Below, in pieces: positions 22,000 through 32,540 of a stretch of 64,000 bases of DNA (the first letter of the stretch is position 1; each line of letters begins with the position of its first letter). Made by a program: the position numbers and the translations under genes. Location: assembly GCF_902635505.1 (NCBI RefSeq), contig NC_045431.1:16399001-16463000 (forward strand). The letters run 5' to 3'. The notes under the pieces are model-generated. The model saw only the letters and a program-made list of their open reading frames with translations, was not told the origin of the DNA and did no database searches. The stretch is from Sarcophilus harrisii (taxonomy: Eukaryota > Chordata > Mammalia > Dasyuromorphia > Dasyuridae).

Positions 22000-22435
22000 T
22001 TTTAAAAAAAGAATTTAAAACTTTTATTTTCAGTTCTAAATTCTCTCCCTCCTTCCATGACTTTTTCCACCCATTGAAAAGGTGAGAAATACCCATACCC
22101 ATTTTATACATATGAAGTTATGCAAATTTTAGCCATGATGGGAGAAGAAAGCAAGAAAAATCAATCAACTAACCAATCAATAAATAATGTGCTCCATTCT
22201 TCATTCAGAGTCTGTCTTTTCTCTCTTGAATTTGATGCTCCTTTTTTTTGCAAGAGTTTTTTGAGCTGTCATGGATCATTGCATTGATCAGAATCGCTTA
22301 ACAGTTTATTATTGTTACACTATTGCTGTTTATGTACACAATGTTCAATTTGCATCAATTCATTTAAGTCTTCCCAGATTTTTCAGGAGTCATCCCCTTC
22401 ATCATTTCTCATAAAACAATGTCTTCCCAAAATAG
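22000..22435 (-). mobile_element. L1 3' end
   Basis: The + strand reads AAAACTTTTATTTTCAGTTC, TTCTCTCCCTCCTTCC, then TTCATTCAGAGTCTGTC, TATTGCTGTTTATGTACACA and CATTTCTCATAAAACAATG. This is the reverse of an L1 3' region. Confidence 0.7.
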
Positions 22436-22489
22436 TGTTCTCCCAACCACACCAAAACTTGCACATTTTGTATAATTACTGGTAGGCAA

Positions 22490-22640
22490 TAGTGATGGGA
22501 TGGATTGAATCTTGGAATCACAAATGCCCGAGTTCAAGTCCTACTTCTGACAGATACTATCTGTATACCCATGGGCAAGATTACCTTTAACAACTTTCCA
22601 AGATTGAGTTTTGATGGAGTTGTCCCTCTGTAGTTTCCTA
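22490..22640 (+). mobile_element. MIR-type SINE
   Basis: ATGCCCGAGTTCAAGTCCTA, then TACCCATGGGCAAGATTACC, give the SINE middle. Confidence 0.6.
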
Positions 22641-22949
22641 TGCCAATAGAATCCTTGTCTTTTCCATTATCTGGAGATCCCTTCCTTTCCCTATCCCCCT
22701 CAAAACCCTATATCAATACATTTAGGCAGTAAGCAGCATTTCTTGTAGCAGTTTTTTCCCCCTTCTATTTAGGAAGTAGAAAAAAAACAAATGAATGAAC
22801 TATTAAACATCTTACTCATATATTCAAGAATACATTTCTCTTTGTTCTAATCTGTTCAGCAGCAGCTATTCTTAGAAAAATGGTGATGAATCAATAGGCA
22901 CAGAAACTCTGAAGCCGAGCCATTTCCAAGAAAAAAAAATGGAAGTAAT

Positions 22950-23160
22950 TGGGTAAAATGGAAAGAGGCAGGAGAACAGGGTTCTAGTCCTAGCTCTGTC
23001 ATTTGCTGCCCTTGTGACATTGGATCAATCATTTAACTTTCCTGACCTACAGGCTCTACTTCTGTGAAATGGAAATAATAATGCCTACATTACCTGTCTC
23101 ACAAAATTAGTGACAAAATGAGATTACAAATGTGAAACAACATTGAAGTTTGTCAGATGT
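22950..23160 (+). mobile_element. MIR-type SINE
   Basis: GGTTCTAGTCCTAGCTCTGTC, TGGATCAATCATTTAACTTT, TTCTGTGAAATGGAAATAAT and then ACCTGTCTCACAAAATTAG (shown in parts) give a nearly complete copy. Confidence 0.75.
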
Positions 23161-23337
23161 CACAGAAACACAAGAGGTTACTCAGCTTTCCTTTTTTGAA
23201 TTCTTTTTCCATTAGTGGCCCTATCCTTCCTAACAGCAAGAGCTTCATCTTCTCTGTCCTGTTCAACTTATACAAATTTCCTGTTCAATATATACAAATC
23301 TCCTCTCAGAAAAGATCTTGATCAACTTAGTCACAAA

Positions 23338-23412
23338 AAAAGCAAAGAAAGGGAAAAGAGAAGAAGAGAAGAGAAGGGGAAAGAAAAGGAAAAGGAAGAA
23401 AAGAAAAGAATT
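23338..23412. repeat. GAAAG-type purine tract
   Basis: About 75 bases of purine-only sequence on the + strand; it produces the Lys/Glu-rich frame at 23215-23478. Confidence 0.85.
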
Positions 23413-23775
23413 AACTACCCAAATCTTTGGGAGTATCATACTTTGAGGAGATATAGAAGTAGCAAGTATATTCTATAATGTAAGGAAGTTGGATTTCTAT
23501 TCATTTCACAGGAAACTGTCTTACTGAACATTTTGCTCAGTGGCTCAAAATTCTTGCTTAATCAAGTGTTGTAAGTTAGTAATTTTGAATGTGGAATTTT
23601 ATTTTCTTTCATGAGATTTAAAGATTCTAGGCCTATTTGTAAATAAGTCTCTCTTTTCCTTTAACTCTTTTAAGCTTTCATTTATACTAAAGTATAAATG
23701 ATAATAATGTATAAACATTTCAAGAGCTTTGCATTTTAACCAAAGACAGCATCTTAAAAAAGAAGGAATTAATGT
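23413..23775. other. unassigned intergenic DNA
   Basis: AT-rich; nothing recognised. Confidence 0.45.
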
Positions 23776-23779
23776 CTAA

Positions 23780-23990
23780 GGCAACTCAGTGATACAGTGG
23801 GTAGAATGATAGATCTGAACATAGATACTTGCCAGCTGTGTGACCCTGGGTAAGTAATAACCTCTATGTGCCTCAGTTTTTTTTTAATCTGTAAAGTGAG
23901 AATAATAATATCATCTAACTCCCAGAGTTATTCTGAGGATCAAATGAGATGGTAATTAGCAAGTGCCTAGCACATAGCAGGTTCCCTAAA
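23780..23990 (+). mobile_element. tRNA-derived SINE with MIR-type core
   Basis: AGGCAACTCAGTGATACAGT, GCTGTGTGACCCTGGGTAAG, TGTGCCTCAG and CAAATGAGATGGTAATTAGC show head, core and tail in order. Confidence 0.8.
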
Positions 23991-24760
23991 AAAGTTATTT
24001 TTTATTGAAATTTCAAACATCAATAGAATTCCTTGTGAGGGAAATGGTGGTGGAACTGGGAAGGAATGAGAATAGTGAATAGTCTTTGCTATTATCTCTG
24101 TTTTCTGGAATTGCACAGCTCATAGGGCTATACTGTGTGAAATACTCAAATTCTATATCCAAGTTGGGATCGTTTGCACATTTTTAATTTAATAAATTTA
24201 TGCACTAAATAAAGGACCCATGTAGATTGTAATTTATAAGTTTAAAAAGTAAGAAGAAATATTCATTGAACATTTTTCAATGCACAGAAGAGAGCAAAGG
24301 GAAGGCCAGGAATAAACAAAGACAAGCAGGATAGTTTTGAAAATAATGTGTGAAAATTCACTGTTGTCTTGGAAGGACAAGTGGTATACATGAGACAGCA
24401 TTGCAGCTACATGCACAATCCCCTTTTTCTGTTTTGCTATAAATATGGAAATGATTTTCTTATTTGCTGTTTGTTGAGTTTAGAATATAAAAAATAATCA
24501 AAGTAATTTATACAATTAAACCTTTCAGAAACCTCATTGGGATGCTTTCAGATTGCAATGCCCCAAATCCTGATGATGGATACAAATCTTTGCTTTGCAT
24601 CAGGATATTTTGGTAGCATAGAATCAACCACCATGTGGGCTTTGTTTCATAGATGTGATTCATGACATCAGAACAGTAAGAGCTATTCCTGATCTTTATT
24701 ATAATCATTTATCAATTTTTTAAAGATCTTTTGATTGTCACTTCTCTCCTATAATGTTCC
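23991..24760. other. unassigned intergenic DNA
   Basis: AT-rich; no gene or family recognised. Confidence 0.45.
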
Positions 24761-24764
24761 TTAA

Positions 24765-25588
24765 GCCTATCTTTAAAAAAAATTGTTTCATATATATATC
24801 GTACACAATGTTTTATGAATCATGTTGGGAGAGAAAGATCTGAGAAAAAAGAGAAAAACCATGGGAAAGATAAAAAAAGTGAGCCTAGCACGTATTGATT
24901 TACCTTTAATCTCCTTAGTTCTTTTTCTGGATGCAGATGGTATTTTCTGTCCAAAGTCTATAGGGGTTGCTTTGGACTACTGAACAATTGAGAAGAATCA
25001 AGTCTTTCATACCCGCTCCTTGCACAATCTTGCTGTTATGATACAATGTCTTCCTGGTTCTGCTTGTTTCACTCAGTATCAGTTCATGTAAATCGTTCCA
25101 GGACTTTCTAAAATCAGCTTGTTCATCATTTTTTATAGAAAAATAACATTCCATTACTTTCATGTACCACAACTAGTTTAGCCATTCCCCAATCAGTGAG
25201 CATCTACTCCTTTTCCAATTCTTTGCTACCACAAAAATAGCTGCTACAAACATGTTTGCACCTGTGGGTTCTTTCCCCTTCTTTATGATTTCCTTGGGAT
25301 ACAGACTCAGTAGTAGCACTGCTGGCTCAAAGGATATGCACAGTTTTATAGCCCTTTGGGCATAGTTCCAGGTTGCTCTTCAGAATGCTAGATCATTTCA
25401 CAACTTCACCAACGATGCATTAGTGTCCCAGTTTTCTCACATCCCCTCCAAGATTTATCTTTATCTTTTCCTGTTATTTTAGCCAATCTAAGAGATGTGA
25501 AGTGGTTCCTCAGAGTTGTTTTAGTTTGCATTTCTCTAATCAATAGTGATTCAGAGCATTTTTTTCATATTACTATAGATGGTAAATC
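24765..25588 (-). mobile_element. L1 3' region, element A of an antisense cluster
   Basis: The + strand reads the reverse of L1: CAGGACTTTCTAAAATCAGC, CCATTCCCCAATCAGTGAGC, TTTCCTTGGGATACAGACTC, GCCCTTTGGGCATAGTTCC, and it stops at CATATTACTATAGATGG. The 5' side is truncated where element B begins. Confidence 0.88.
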
Positions 25589-26790
25589 CTATCTTTTTAA
25601 ATAGAATTTTATTTCTTCCAATTACATGTAAAGACATTTTATAATACTCTTTTTTTAAATTAATTTCCAAGCTATTTCCCTCTCTTTTTTTTTTCACTTC
25701 CTCCCAAAGATGGTTAGTGATTCAATATGGTTTATTTGTGTTCAATCATGTAAAATATATTTCCATGTTGTGAAAGCTGAATGTTGTGAAAGAAGAAACA
25801 GGCCAACAGAAAAGAATCAGGAAAAAAAAAAACAAAGTAAAAGTAGTGTGCTTCAATCTGTATTCAGAATCCATCAGTCCTTTCTTTGCATATGAATGAC
25901 ATTTTCTATCATAAGTATTTTGTAATTGTATTGCTAAGAAGAGTCAAATAGTTGATTATAGCACAAGGTTGCTGACACTGTGTACAAGGTTCTCTTGATT
26001 CTTGTTACTTCACTTTGTTATCAGTTCATGTAAGCCTTTCCAGGTTTTTCTGAAATCTGCCTGCTCATCATTTCTTACAGCACAATAATTTTCCATTACA
26101 TTCATTTACCACAAGCTGTTCAGCTATTCCCCATTTGATAGTCATTCCCTCAATTTCCAGTTCTTTGCCACTACTAGAAGAGCTGCTATAAATATTTTTG
26201 TATATAAAGGTCCTTTTCTGTTTTTTGTGATCTCTTTGGGATACAGATTTAGTTGTATATCAGTGGATCAAAGGGTATGCAGGCAAAGTTCCAAATTAGC
26301 CTCCGGACTAGTTGGATCAGTTCACAACATCAGCATTATTGTTGTGCATTAATGTTCCTCATATCCTCCCCAATTATTAGCCAATCTGATAGGTGTGAGG
26401 TGGTACCTTAGAGTTGTTTTAAGTTGAATTTTTCTATATAACTATATATAGCTTTAATTTTCTGATCTGAAAACCACCTTCATATCCTTTGATCATTATC
26501 TGTTGGGGAATGACTTGTATTATTATAAATTTGACTCCGTTTTCTATATATTTGAGAAATGAGACCTTTATCAGAGGCACTTGCTGTAAAGACTCTTTCC
26601 TAGTTTTCTATTTTCTAATTTTGATTACATTGGAAGTTTTTTGTGTGTGCAAAATCCCTTTTAATTTAATATAATCATAAGTATCTATTTTACATTTTGT
26701 AATGCTCTCTACCTTGTTTGTTCATAAATTCTATTCCTTGTTCTCCTAATTTCCTAAAGACCATCTTTGACTTTACTTTTCTGGATGTAT
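25589..26790 (-). mobile_element. L1 3' region, element B of an antisense cluster
   Basis: A second L1 begins at once with TTTTATTTCTTCCAATTAC and repeats the same landmarks in the same order (CCAGGTTTTTCTGAAATCTG, CTCTTTGGGATACAGATTTA, GATAGGTGTGAGGTGGTACC, TATATTTGAGAAATGAGACC). It reaches further into ORF2 than element A. Both are on the minus strand. Confidence 0.88.
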
Positions 26791-26939
26791 TTTCAAACAT
26801 TAAAAGTAAGTCACATAATTGAGAAACTCTATACTACCTTGTCCTTAATTATACTGTTCAGATTTCTCTCTTGTACAAATGTATAATGGAGTAAATTCTG
26901 ATGTCAATCTCAGTCAGCCTTGTGCTATCATAAAATCTT

Positions 26940-27114
26940 TTTTTTATTATAGCTTTTTATTTACAAAACATATGCATGGGTAATTTTTCAACACTGACCC
27001 TTGCAAAACCTTCTGTTCCAACTTTTCCCCTCCTTCCCCCCATCCCTTCCCCTAGATGGTAGGTAGTCCCATACATGTTAAATATGTTAAAGTATATGTT
27101 AAATACAGTATATG
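26940..27114 (-). mobile_element. very short L1 3' end with target-site duplication
   Basis: The + strand shows CTTTTTATTTACAAAACATA, TGCATGGGTAATTTTTCAAC and CCCCTAGATGGTAGGTAGTC. TCATAAAATCTT flanks it at 26928-26939 and 27115-27126. It inserted into an older MIR. Confidence 0.88.
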
Positions 27115-27126
27115 TCATAAAATCTT

Positions 27127-27240
27127 AAAACTTGAAGGAACTTTTTTTGATATCATCTAATCCAGCTTTCTCACCTAATGGTCAGGGAAACAGGGACTTG
27201 AGAAGTTTAGAGATGGATTTAACTAGCTAGTGACACAGAC
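27127..27240 (-). mobile_element. MIR-type SINE, host of the L1 insertion
   Basis: The + strand shows AAAACTTGAAGGAAC, GATATCATCTAATCCAGC and then CTAGCTAGTGACACAGAC. The 'atcataaaatctt' start lies on the far side of the L1. Confidence 0.55.
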
Positions 27241-27995
27241 TCTTGATATTTAAGCTCCATTTTTTTTTTCAATTGGACCTTAGGACTGATCAATGACCCC
27301 AGGTCATACTCAATCACCGAAAGGGTTGATTTGTAGATTTTCTGACAATTAACTTGAATATATAAGTAGAGTATTTTGTCAGAATTTTCTACATCTTTAT
27401 GTAACCCAACCTCCCAAATCCATTGGCATCAGACTCTGTCTTCATTGATAGACAATCAATTACCCACTTACATGAGAGTTGGGCTGCAGCTGGTAAAAGA
27501 CATCTTGTCTCTTCATTTTCTTCGGGTCTTTCTGGCCTCTAGCAACAAGAAAGAGGATGCAGGGGATTCTTAGTTTTTGTTCAGGGCCACAAAGAGAGAA
27601 TGACTCTGGGAAGAAGTTGATATGCTGAATTTTAATCATGTCCCCATTCCCAGCTTGCTACACTAAAGATTTTATGATATTTTCCTTGGAGTGAGATTGG
27701 TTGAGCTAGATTACTTCTTTCCCAATGGTACAGTTCCTTTGGAATATATTATCTGATATACATTTTCATATGTATACTTTCCCTGATTTCTCTTTTGCTA
27801 TTGATGTGCATAAAGGAAGAGTTTTTTTTTATTTGTTTGATTGGCTTTTTCACTATTTGCTATTTCCGTGTTCATTGTGGAACTGGCATTTGGTGGAACG
27901 GGAGATGAGTCTTGCATAGAAAGCTTGGAGTCCTCCTTTCCCTCTTAATGAAAAGTAATTAGGAACTTAGTTTAAATTTTAAAAAAGTCATATTC
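27241..27995. other. unassigned intergenic DNA
   Basis: No gene or family recognised. Confidence 0.45.
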
Positions 27996-28002
27996 CTTAG
28001 AT

Positions 28003-28183
28003 CCAAGCTTCTTAAATTGTGAGTTGTGACCCATTCAGTTGAATATACGAGTTAAAAAATTATGACTTATTATTAGTAAATGTTTGATTTGTATATCTAT
28101 TTTATATATCTATATACGTGGGGTCGTGTAAAAATTCTTTGGGAGAAAAGGGATCACAAGTGGGAAAAGTTTAAGAAGCTGTG
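28003..28183. mobile_element. non-autonomous hAT (Charlie-like) DNA transposon, short copy
   Basis: CCAAGCTTCTTAAATTGTGA at the left pairs with GTTTAAGAAGCTGTG at the right. The flanks CTTAGATC and ACCTAGAG are compatible with a decayed 8-bp duplication. It shares TAAATGTTTGATTTGTATA and AGTGGGAAAAGTTT with 18265-18594 and is shorter inside. Confidence 0.7.
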
Positions 28184-28626
28184 ACCTAGAGTAATAATAT
28201 TCAAGGGAGTAGATAAATATAATTCCCTCTCTGATGAGAGCAGAGTGGCTGGCTTCTGATCTACCCTCTTATTTTCCCTCCCTGCAGGAATTAAGGTCCC
28301 CCTTAGAGAAGGGTTGGAGGAGGAGATGCTAGAGATGTCATTTTTGCCTTCTTGGAAGCAGTACATGATGACAACCCCTTGTGACACTTAAAATTGAGAG
28401 AATGTGAACCATCATGATTCCTTTGGAGTGAATAACGTAGGGAGGAGCACATGTAACATAGCAACTCTCCATCTGTACTTTGTTCTTTGCACACATTTTC
28501 TAAACTTATGGGCTGCAGACAAATGTAGTTCTTGCACAGGTCTAATATTTATATATGTGTATATATATGTATATATATGTGTGTATTCATATGTATACAT
28601 ACAAACATACAAATACACCATGAGTG
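28184..28626. other. unassigned DNA ending in TA/TG microsatellite
   Basis: An imperfect TATATG/TGTATA run lies at about 28545-28600. The Tyr-rich frames across it are products of the repeat. Confidence 0.5.
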
Positions 28627-28820
28627 GTTATCTTGTCATCACATCACTTTCTATTAATCTGAATACAAAGGTCTTTATTGAATCATCCCAGAGTGACCAC
28701 TTCTTCTTGTTTAATATACCACTTAGTAAAGTTTAAACTTTCAAGCTCTAAAAAATAGTTACTTGCCATTGCAAAGGAACTGAAGGAACAAAATGCCCCA
28801 CAACTTCAGTTATCTCTGCA
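28627..28820 (+). repeat. left arm of a 200-bp inverted repeat
   Basis: It pairs with the reverse complement of 29332-29529 over its length, at roughly 75-80% identity by eye. Shared words include TAGTTACTTGCCA, GAAGGAACAAAATGCCC and TCTTTATTGAA. Its family is unknown. Confidence 0.85.
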
Positions 28821-29331
28821 ATATCCAAAGAGATATAGTATCTCCACTCCTGACTCCAGTCATTTCCACATCTTCCCTGTTTCTCTTCTCTTATGTTTGC
28901 TTCTCCCAAACCCTAATTCCCTCAAAAAGAAAACAGCTCAAAGATTTGAAGGCCTACTTCTTATATAGGCCCTTTCCTGTCCATTCTAGTTGTCAGGGCT
29001 CTCCCCAGTTCCAGAATTAGCTTGTATATACTATGCATATGAAAGTTAGTGTCCCTTTGAAATTTTAACTGACTGTTTTTTAAAAGGTACAGAAGAAAAT
29101 GGACTATGGAGATATAAAGTGAATTTTTGAATAAAGAAAAGGATTAAATTAGCCCATGAAAAATGACACTTTTCCTTTTGTAGGTGAACAGTTGGTGGTT
29201 GAAATGGGCAAAAAATAACTTTTGTACACAAAGACTGTTAAAAATCTGCATCTAAAGAAACAGTATTCCTCAAAGCATGAAAGGAGATTGCTAAAAGGAC
29301 TGAATAGAAAATTTGAAGGCACTATTTAAGG
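28821..29331. other. spacer between inverted-repeat arms
   Basis: Some 510 bases with no recognised gene or transposase motif. If the pair is one element, this is its interior. Confidence 0.45.
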
Positions 29332-29529
29332 GCAGAGGTGATTGAAGCTGCAGGGCATTTTGTTCCTTCGGCTCCTTTGCATTGGCAAGTAACTATTTTT
29401 TAAAGTTTGAGAAGTTAAAATTCACTAAGTGGTAAATTTAACAACAACACGAAGTCACTGTGGGATGTTTCAATAAAGACTGTTGTGTTCAGACTAATAG
29501 AAAGCTATGCATAATGACAAGATGACCAT
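29332..29529 (-). repeat. right arm of a 200-bp inverted repeat
   Basis: This is the reverse-complement partner of 28627-28820. A 50-bp part of this arm recurs in direct orientation at 30252-30304, beyond the LTR. Confidence 0.85.
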
Positions 29530-29530
29530 C

Positions 29531-29534
<4 letters not shown>

Positions 29535-29572
<38 letters not shown>

Positions 29573-29578
29573 TAATAC

Positions 29579-29621
<43 letters not shown>

Positions 29622-29663
29622 TAATACACATACATACATATATATATATACACATACATATAC
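29535..29663. repeat. (TA)n/(CA)n microsatellite with duplicated block
   Basis: A block of (TA)n, then (CA)5, then TAATACACATACATACAT occurs twice in tandem. Confidence 0.95.
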
Positions 29664-30238
29664 TGTTATGCCTCAGTTCTCTTTAACTGTTCTGACTCGG
29701 TTTCCCTAAACTAGTTTCCTTTGTCTCAGTTTCCTTAACTGTTCTGTCAAATCCCCTTAGTCGTAAAAAACCCACTCTGGTCCATTAAGACTGGGAACTG
29801 TTTAAGGTTATAAATTGCTAGCAAGATAATCAAGAGAGCAGAACTCCTGACCCTTCCCTGTTCTCAAGAATTTACAATATTCCTCTAAAATATTCCAAGA
29901 TACCTCACTGACATCTTTATCTCTGGGTATTCAGACATCCTCTCTCTGGGCTTTTAGGAGTTATGGTCTCCCTCCAACCTGACAGAAGCCTTCCCGCCTT
30001 TTTGGGGGGTCTTTGTCTCTAGGGTTATTTAAAGGAGGGGGCCGCTCTTATTCTTTGCTTCATTCTTTGAGATGACAGCCCTGGGACCAACATGGTTTCC
30101 TTGGTCCCAGTATATCTTTATCTCTATCTGACTGGATAATTTGAGACGAGAGTCCTGTCCAGTCAATTATACTCTCCAATTAATAAACTATTGAAAATTC
30201 TCTAATCTCTCTCCTGCCTCAGTTTCTCCGGCATTACA
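29664..30238 (+). mobile_element. solo LTR of an endogenous retrovirus (fossil)
   Basis: A 575-bp unit starts TGTTATGCC and ends GGCATTACA, with matching inverted tips. ATAC lies on both sides and would suit a 4-bp target duplication (class I-like), but the flank is a microsatellite, so this is weak. A TATTTAAA box and a later AATAAA-type signal are in the expected order for the + strand. No internal retroviral region is present. It looks moderately young, as the tips are clean. Confidence 0.75.
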
Positions 30239-30251
30239 ATACATATATATA

Positions 30252-30304
30252 AATCACTATGGGATGATTCAATAAAGACTGTGTATTCAGACTAATCAAA
30301 AGCT
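30252..30304 (-). repeat. partial third copy of the inverted-repeat unit
   Basis: It shares CACTATGGGATGATTCAATA, AAGACTG and TTCAGACTAAT with the right arm, in the same orientation, on the other side of the TA tract and LTR. Confidence 0.75.
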
Positions 30305-30845
30305 GGGTTTTCAAGAGTTTTAGTTCCTAAGGGGGGAGTTAAATATCAGAAGGCTCTGATCTGAGCCACTGAGGAGGCTGAAGAACCCAGCAGGAACAGG
30401 AGCAAGACAAGGAGCAAAAGAAATGGTTAATTTGGCAGCAGGAAAGCTGCTGATGGGTTTGAGAAATCTGAAGATTATGGAAGCCAGCTCAGTCTAACCT
30501 ATTGGCCATGCACACCATCTATAATTTGCGAAAGGTGAAACTTCTCCAAAGTGCCTGGTTGCTCTCTGTGGCCACCCTCTGGCTTGAAAGGGAAAAGTAA
30601 TCCGGAAAAAGAGGATTTATTTCTGCATTGTTAAAAGATAAAGTTGAAGCCAGCTGGATAATGCGGCATCCTGGCTAAGCAAGTCTTCAGTGACAGTGAA
30701 GAGTTTCCCTTTGAATTAAGCTTCCCCGTTAGGAAAAGCTGATAAGCCATCTACTTGAATGTAGAGTTAGCAGGGCTAGCTAACCCTAGGAAGTAGGCAA
30801 TTTTATGTCTTATGGAAACCGCTATGTTTACACTATTCCTCTGAC
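30305..30845. other. unassigned, apparently single-copy DNA
   Basis: Balanced composition; no repeat family or frame recognised. Confidence 0.4.
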
Positions 30846-30849
30846 CTTG

Positions 30850-31218
30850 GGGTCCTCCTCTCCCACTGGCAATTCCTCCCAGAATCTCCAACTTGAAGAC
30901 CTCAGATCAGCCATACTTCATTTTATCACCATACTTTGATTGTCTTCTCCTTCTGCTCTTGTATCTCCCTTCTCCCATTGGTAAGTTCCTCCTAGGATGT
31001 CTATTTTGAGGAAAGTCCATCCTTCATTCTCTGAAATTCTTCACCCTATCATTCCATGAGAATACTTTCCTCTTCTCCCTGTTTTTCAGCTCCCTGATCT
31101 TTTCCCATTACAATGTAAGCTCCCTGAGCACAGGGACTTTATCTTCTTTCTTGCATTGGTATCCCCAGCACTTAGTACCTGGCACATAATAAACCCTTAA
31201 TAAATGTTTGTTGACTAG
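30850..31218 (+). mobile_element. L2 LINE 3' region
   Basis: It ends with CAGGGACTTTATCTT, ATCCCCAGCACTTAGTACC, TGGCACATAATAAACCCTTA and TAAATGTTTGTTGACTAG, the L2 terminus. Upstream pyrimidine-rich sequence fits the same element. Confidence 0.75.
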
Positions 31219-31925
31219 TAATCTTTCTCAGTTTCCTTTTCAGGGTATTTGAGAGTTCAAAGAACTTGTTCAAGGGTTGAAGAGCAGATTTGCCCAGCAG
31301 AAGGGCAATTAACCCACAAATGGCTTCTTGTGATCCAGATAATTCATGGTAGAATCAAATAAATCAACACCTGATTCAAAGTAGTGAGTTACCCTGAGGA
31401 CATTGGTCTTCACTCATTGTCCCCTTCCCCCTAGGTTTATGTAATTATTTGCTCACTCTTCTGTGTGATTTGGTGGGAAGTCATAATCAAGTTTATGGGT
31501 TAACTGTGATGAATGAGTAATACATTGTCTTGTGTAATATTGGGTAACTGTGGTATATTACCTTTGAATTTTTTCCATATTATTAAGTAAATGTTTTATG
31601 TTAAAGAGTTAATTGTATCATCATTGTGACTGATTTTGCTTTGGTGGAAGAATGCTGGTAGGGAATTGATAGTTACCACTGTGAATAGAAGGACTATATT
31701 CCCCTCTTCTCCTTCTCCCCTGATTTACTTTTGGAAAAGTTTACCTTTGAGAAATTAAAAGTCATACCAAAATGGCAAGGGGGAATTTCCAGATCTATTG
31801 CTGCAAGGGCAGATCAGGTTAAGTGATCCAAGTCACAGAGTGAGTGAAGGACTGTGCTCTGTATAAGGGGCTAGATTGCTGGAAAGACCATCAGCCACTC
31901 CATTTATATCTTCTATACATTTTCT
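31219..31925. other. unassigned intergenic DNA
   Basis: No gene or family recognised. Confidence 0.45.
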
Positions 31926-31929
31926 GCGA

Positions 31930-32045
31930 CCGTGTTCTCTACTCTGCTCCACTTTTATGGCATGTTCCTTAAGGGAAGGGATTGTTTCGTTTCATTTTTG
32001 TATCTGCAGTGTCTGGCTCCTCGTACATGATAAATGTTCATTTAA
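31930..32045 (+). mobile_element. L2 LINE 3' end
   Basis: CTTAAGGGAAGGGATTG, then GTATCTGCAGTGTCTGGC, ACATGATAAATGTTCATTTA. It is diverged. Confidence 0.55.
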
Positions 32046-32149
32046 TGTATTTCTCAACCAAAGGTCACTAATAGTTCAATCATATGGAAGTCTCTAAGAT
32101 ATTGTGTTCTTGAAAAGAGGACTTAGGGTTGAGAAGGCTGAGAAAGAGG

Positions 32150-32300
32150 CATGACTGGGAGCAGAACCCAAAGATTTGCTTAGAGCACTCGATTGGAAGT
32201 CAAAAATCCCTGGATTTGAACTCGGGGATAACTACTTGTATCACCTTGGCCAAATCTCCCAACCTCTTAAAGCCTCGGTTTTCTTGCCTATAAAATATCT
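32150..32300 (+). mobile_element. MIR-type SINE
   Basis: AGCACTCGATTGGAAGTCA, GATTTGAACTCGGGGATAAC, then CTTGGCCAAATCTCCCAACC and CTCGGTTTTCTTGCCT. Confidence 0.65.
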
Positions 32301-32374
32301 AATGCACTAGGGAAGCTTGAAATCCTCTGATCCACTGTTTGAAATTCAGGATCTACCACATTTTTGAGGGGAGA

Positions 32375-32540
32375 ATAGCAGCACAGGTTGGTGGAGCAAT
32401 GGATAGAACACTGGCCTAAAGTCAGGAGCACCTGAATTCAAATCCAGCCTTAGTACTTGACACTTGCTAACTGTATGACTTTGGACAAGGCACTTAATCT
32501 CGATTGCTTTCCCAAATCCTCAAACAATCAAGGAGATGTG
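32375..32540 (+). mobile_element. tRNA-derived marsupial SINE
   Basis: GTTGGTGGAGCAATGGATAG, AACACTGGCCTAAAGTCAGG, ATTCAAATCCAGCC and AAGGCACTTAATCTCGATTG. It is close to the recalled consensus. Confidence 0.85.

Noticed and set aside
32375-32470. Possible tRNA gene in the SINE head
   Set aside because: The head is the tRNA-derived part of a dispersed SINE and has no intact cloverleaf by eye.
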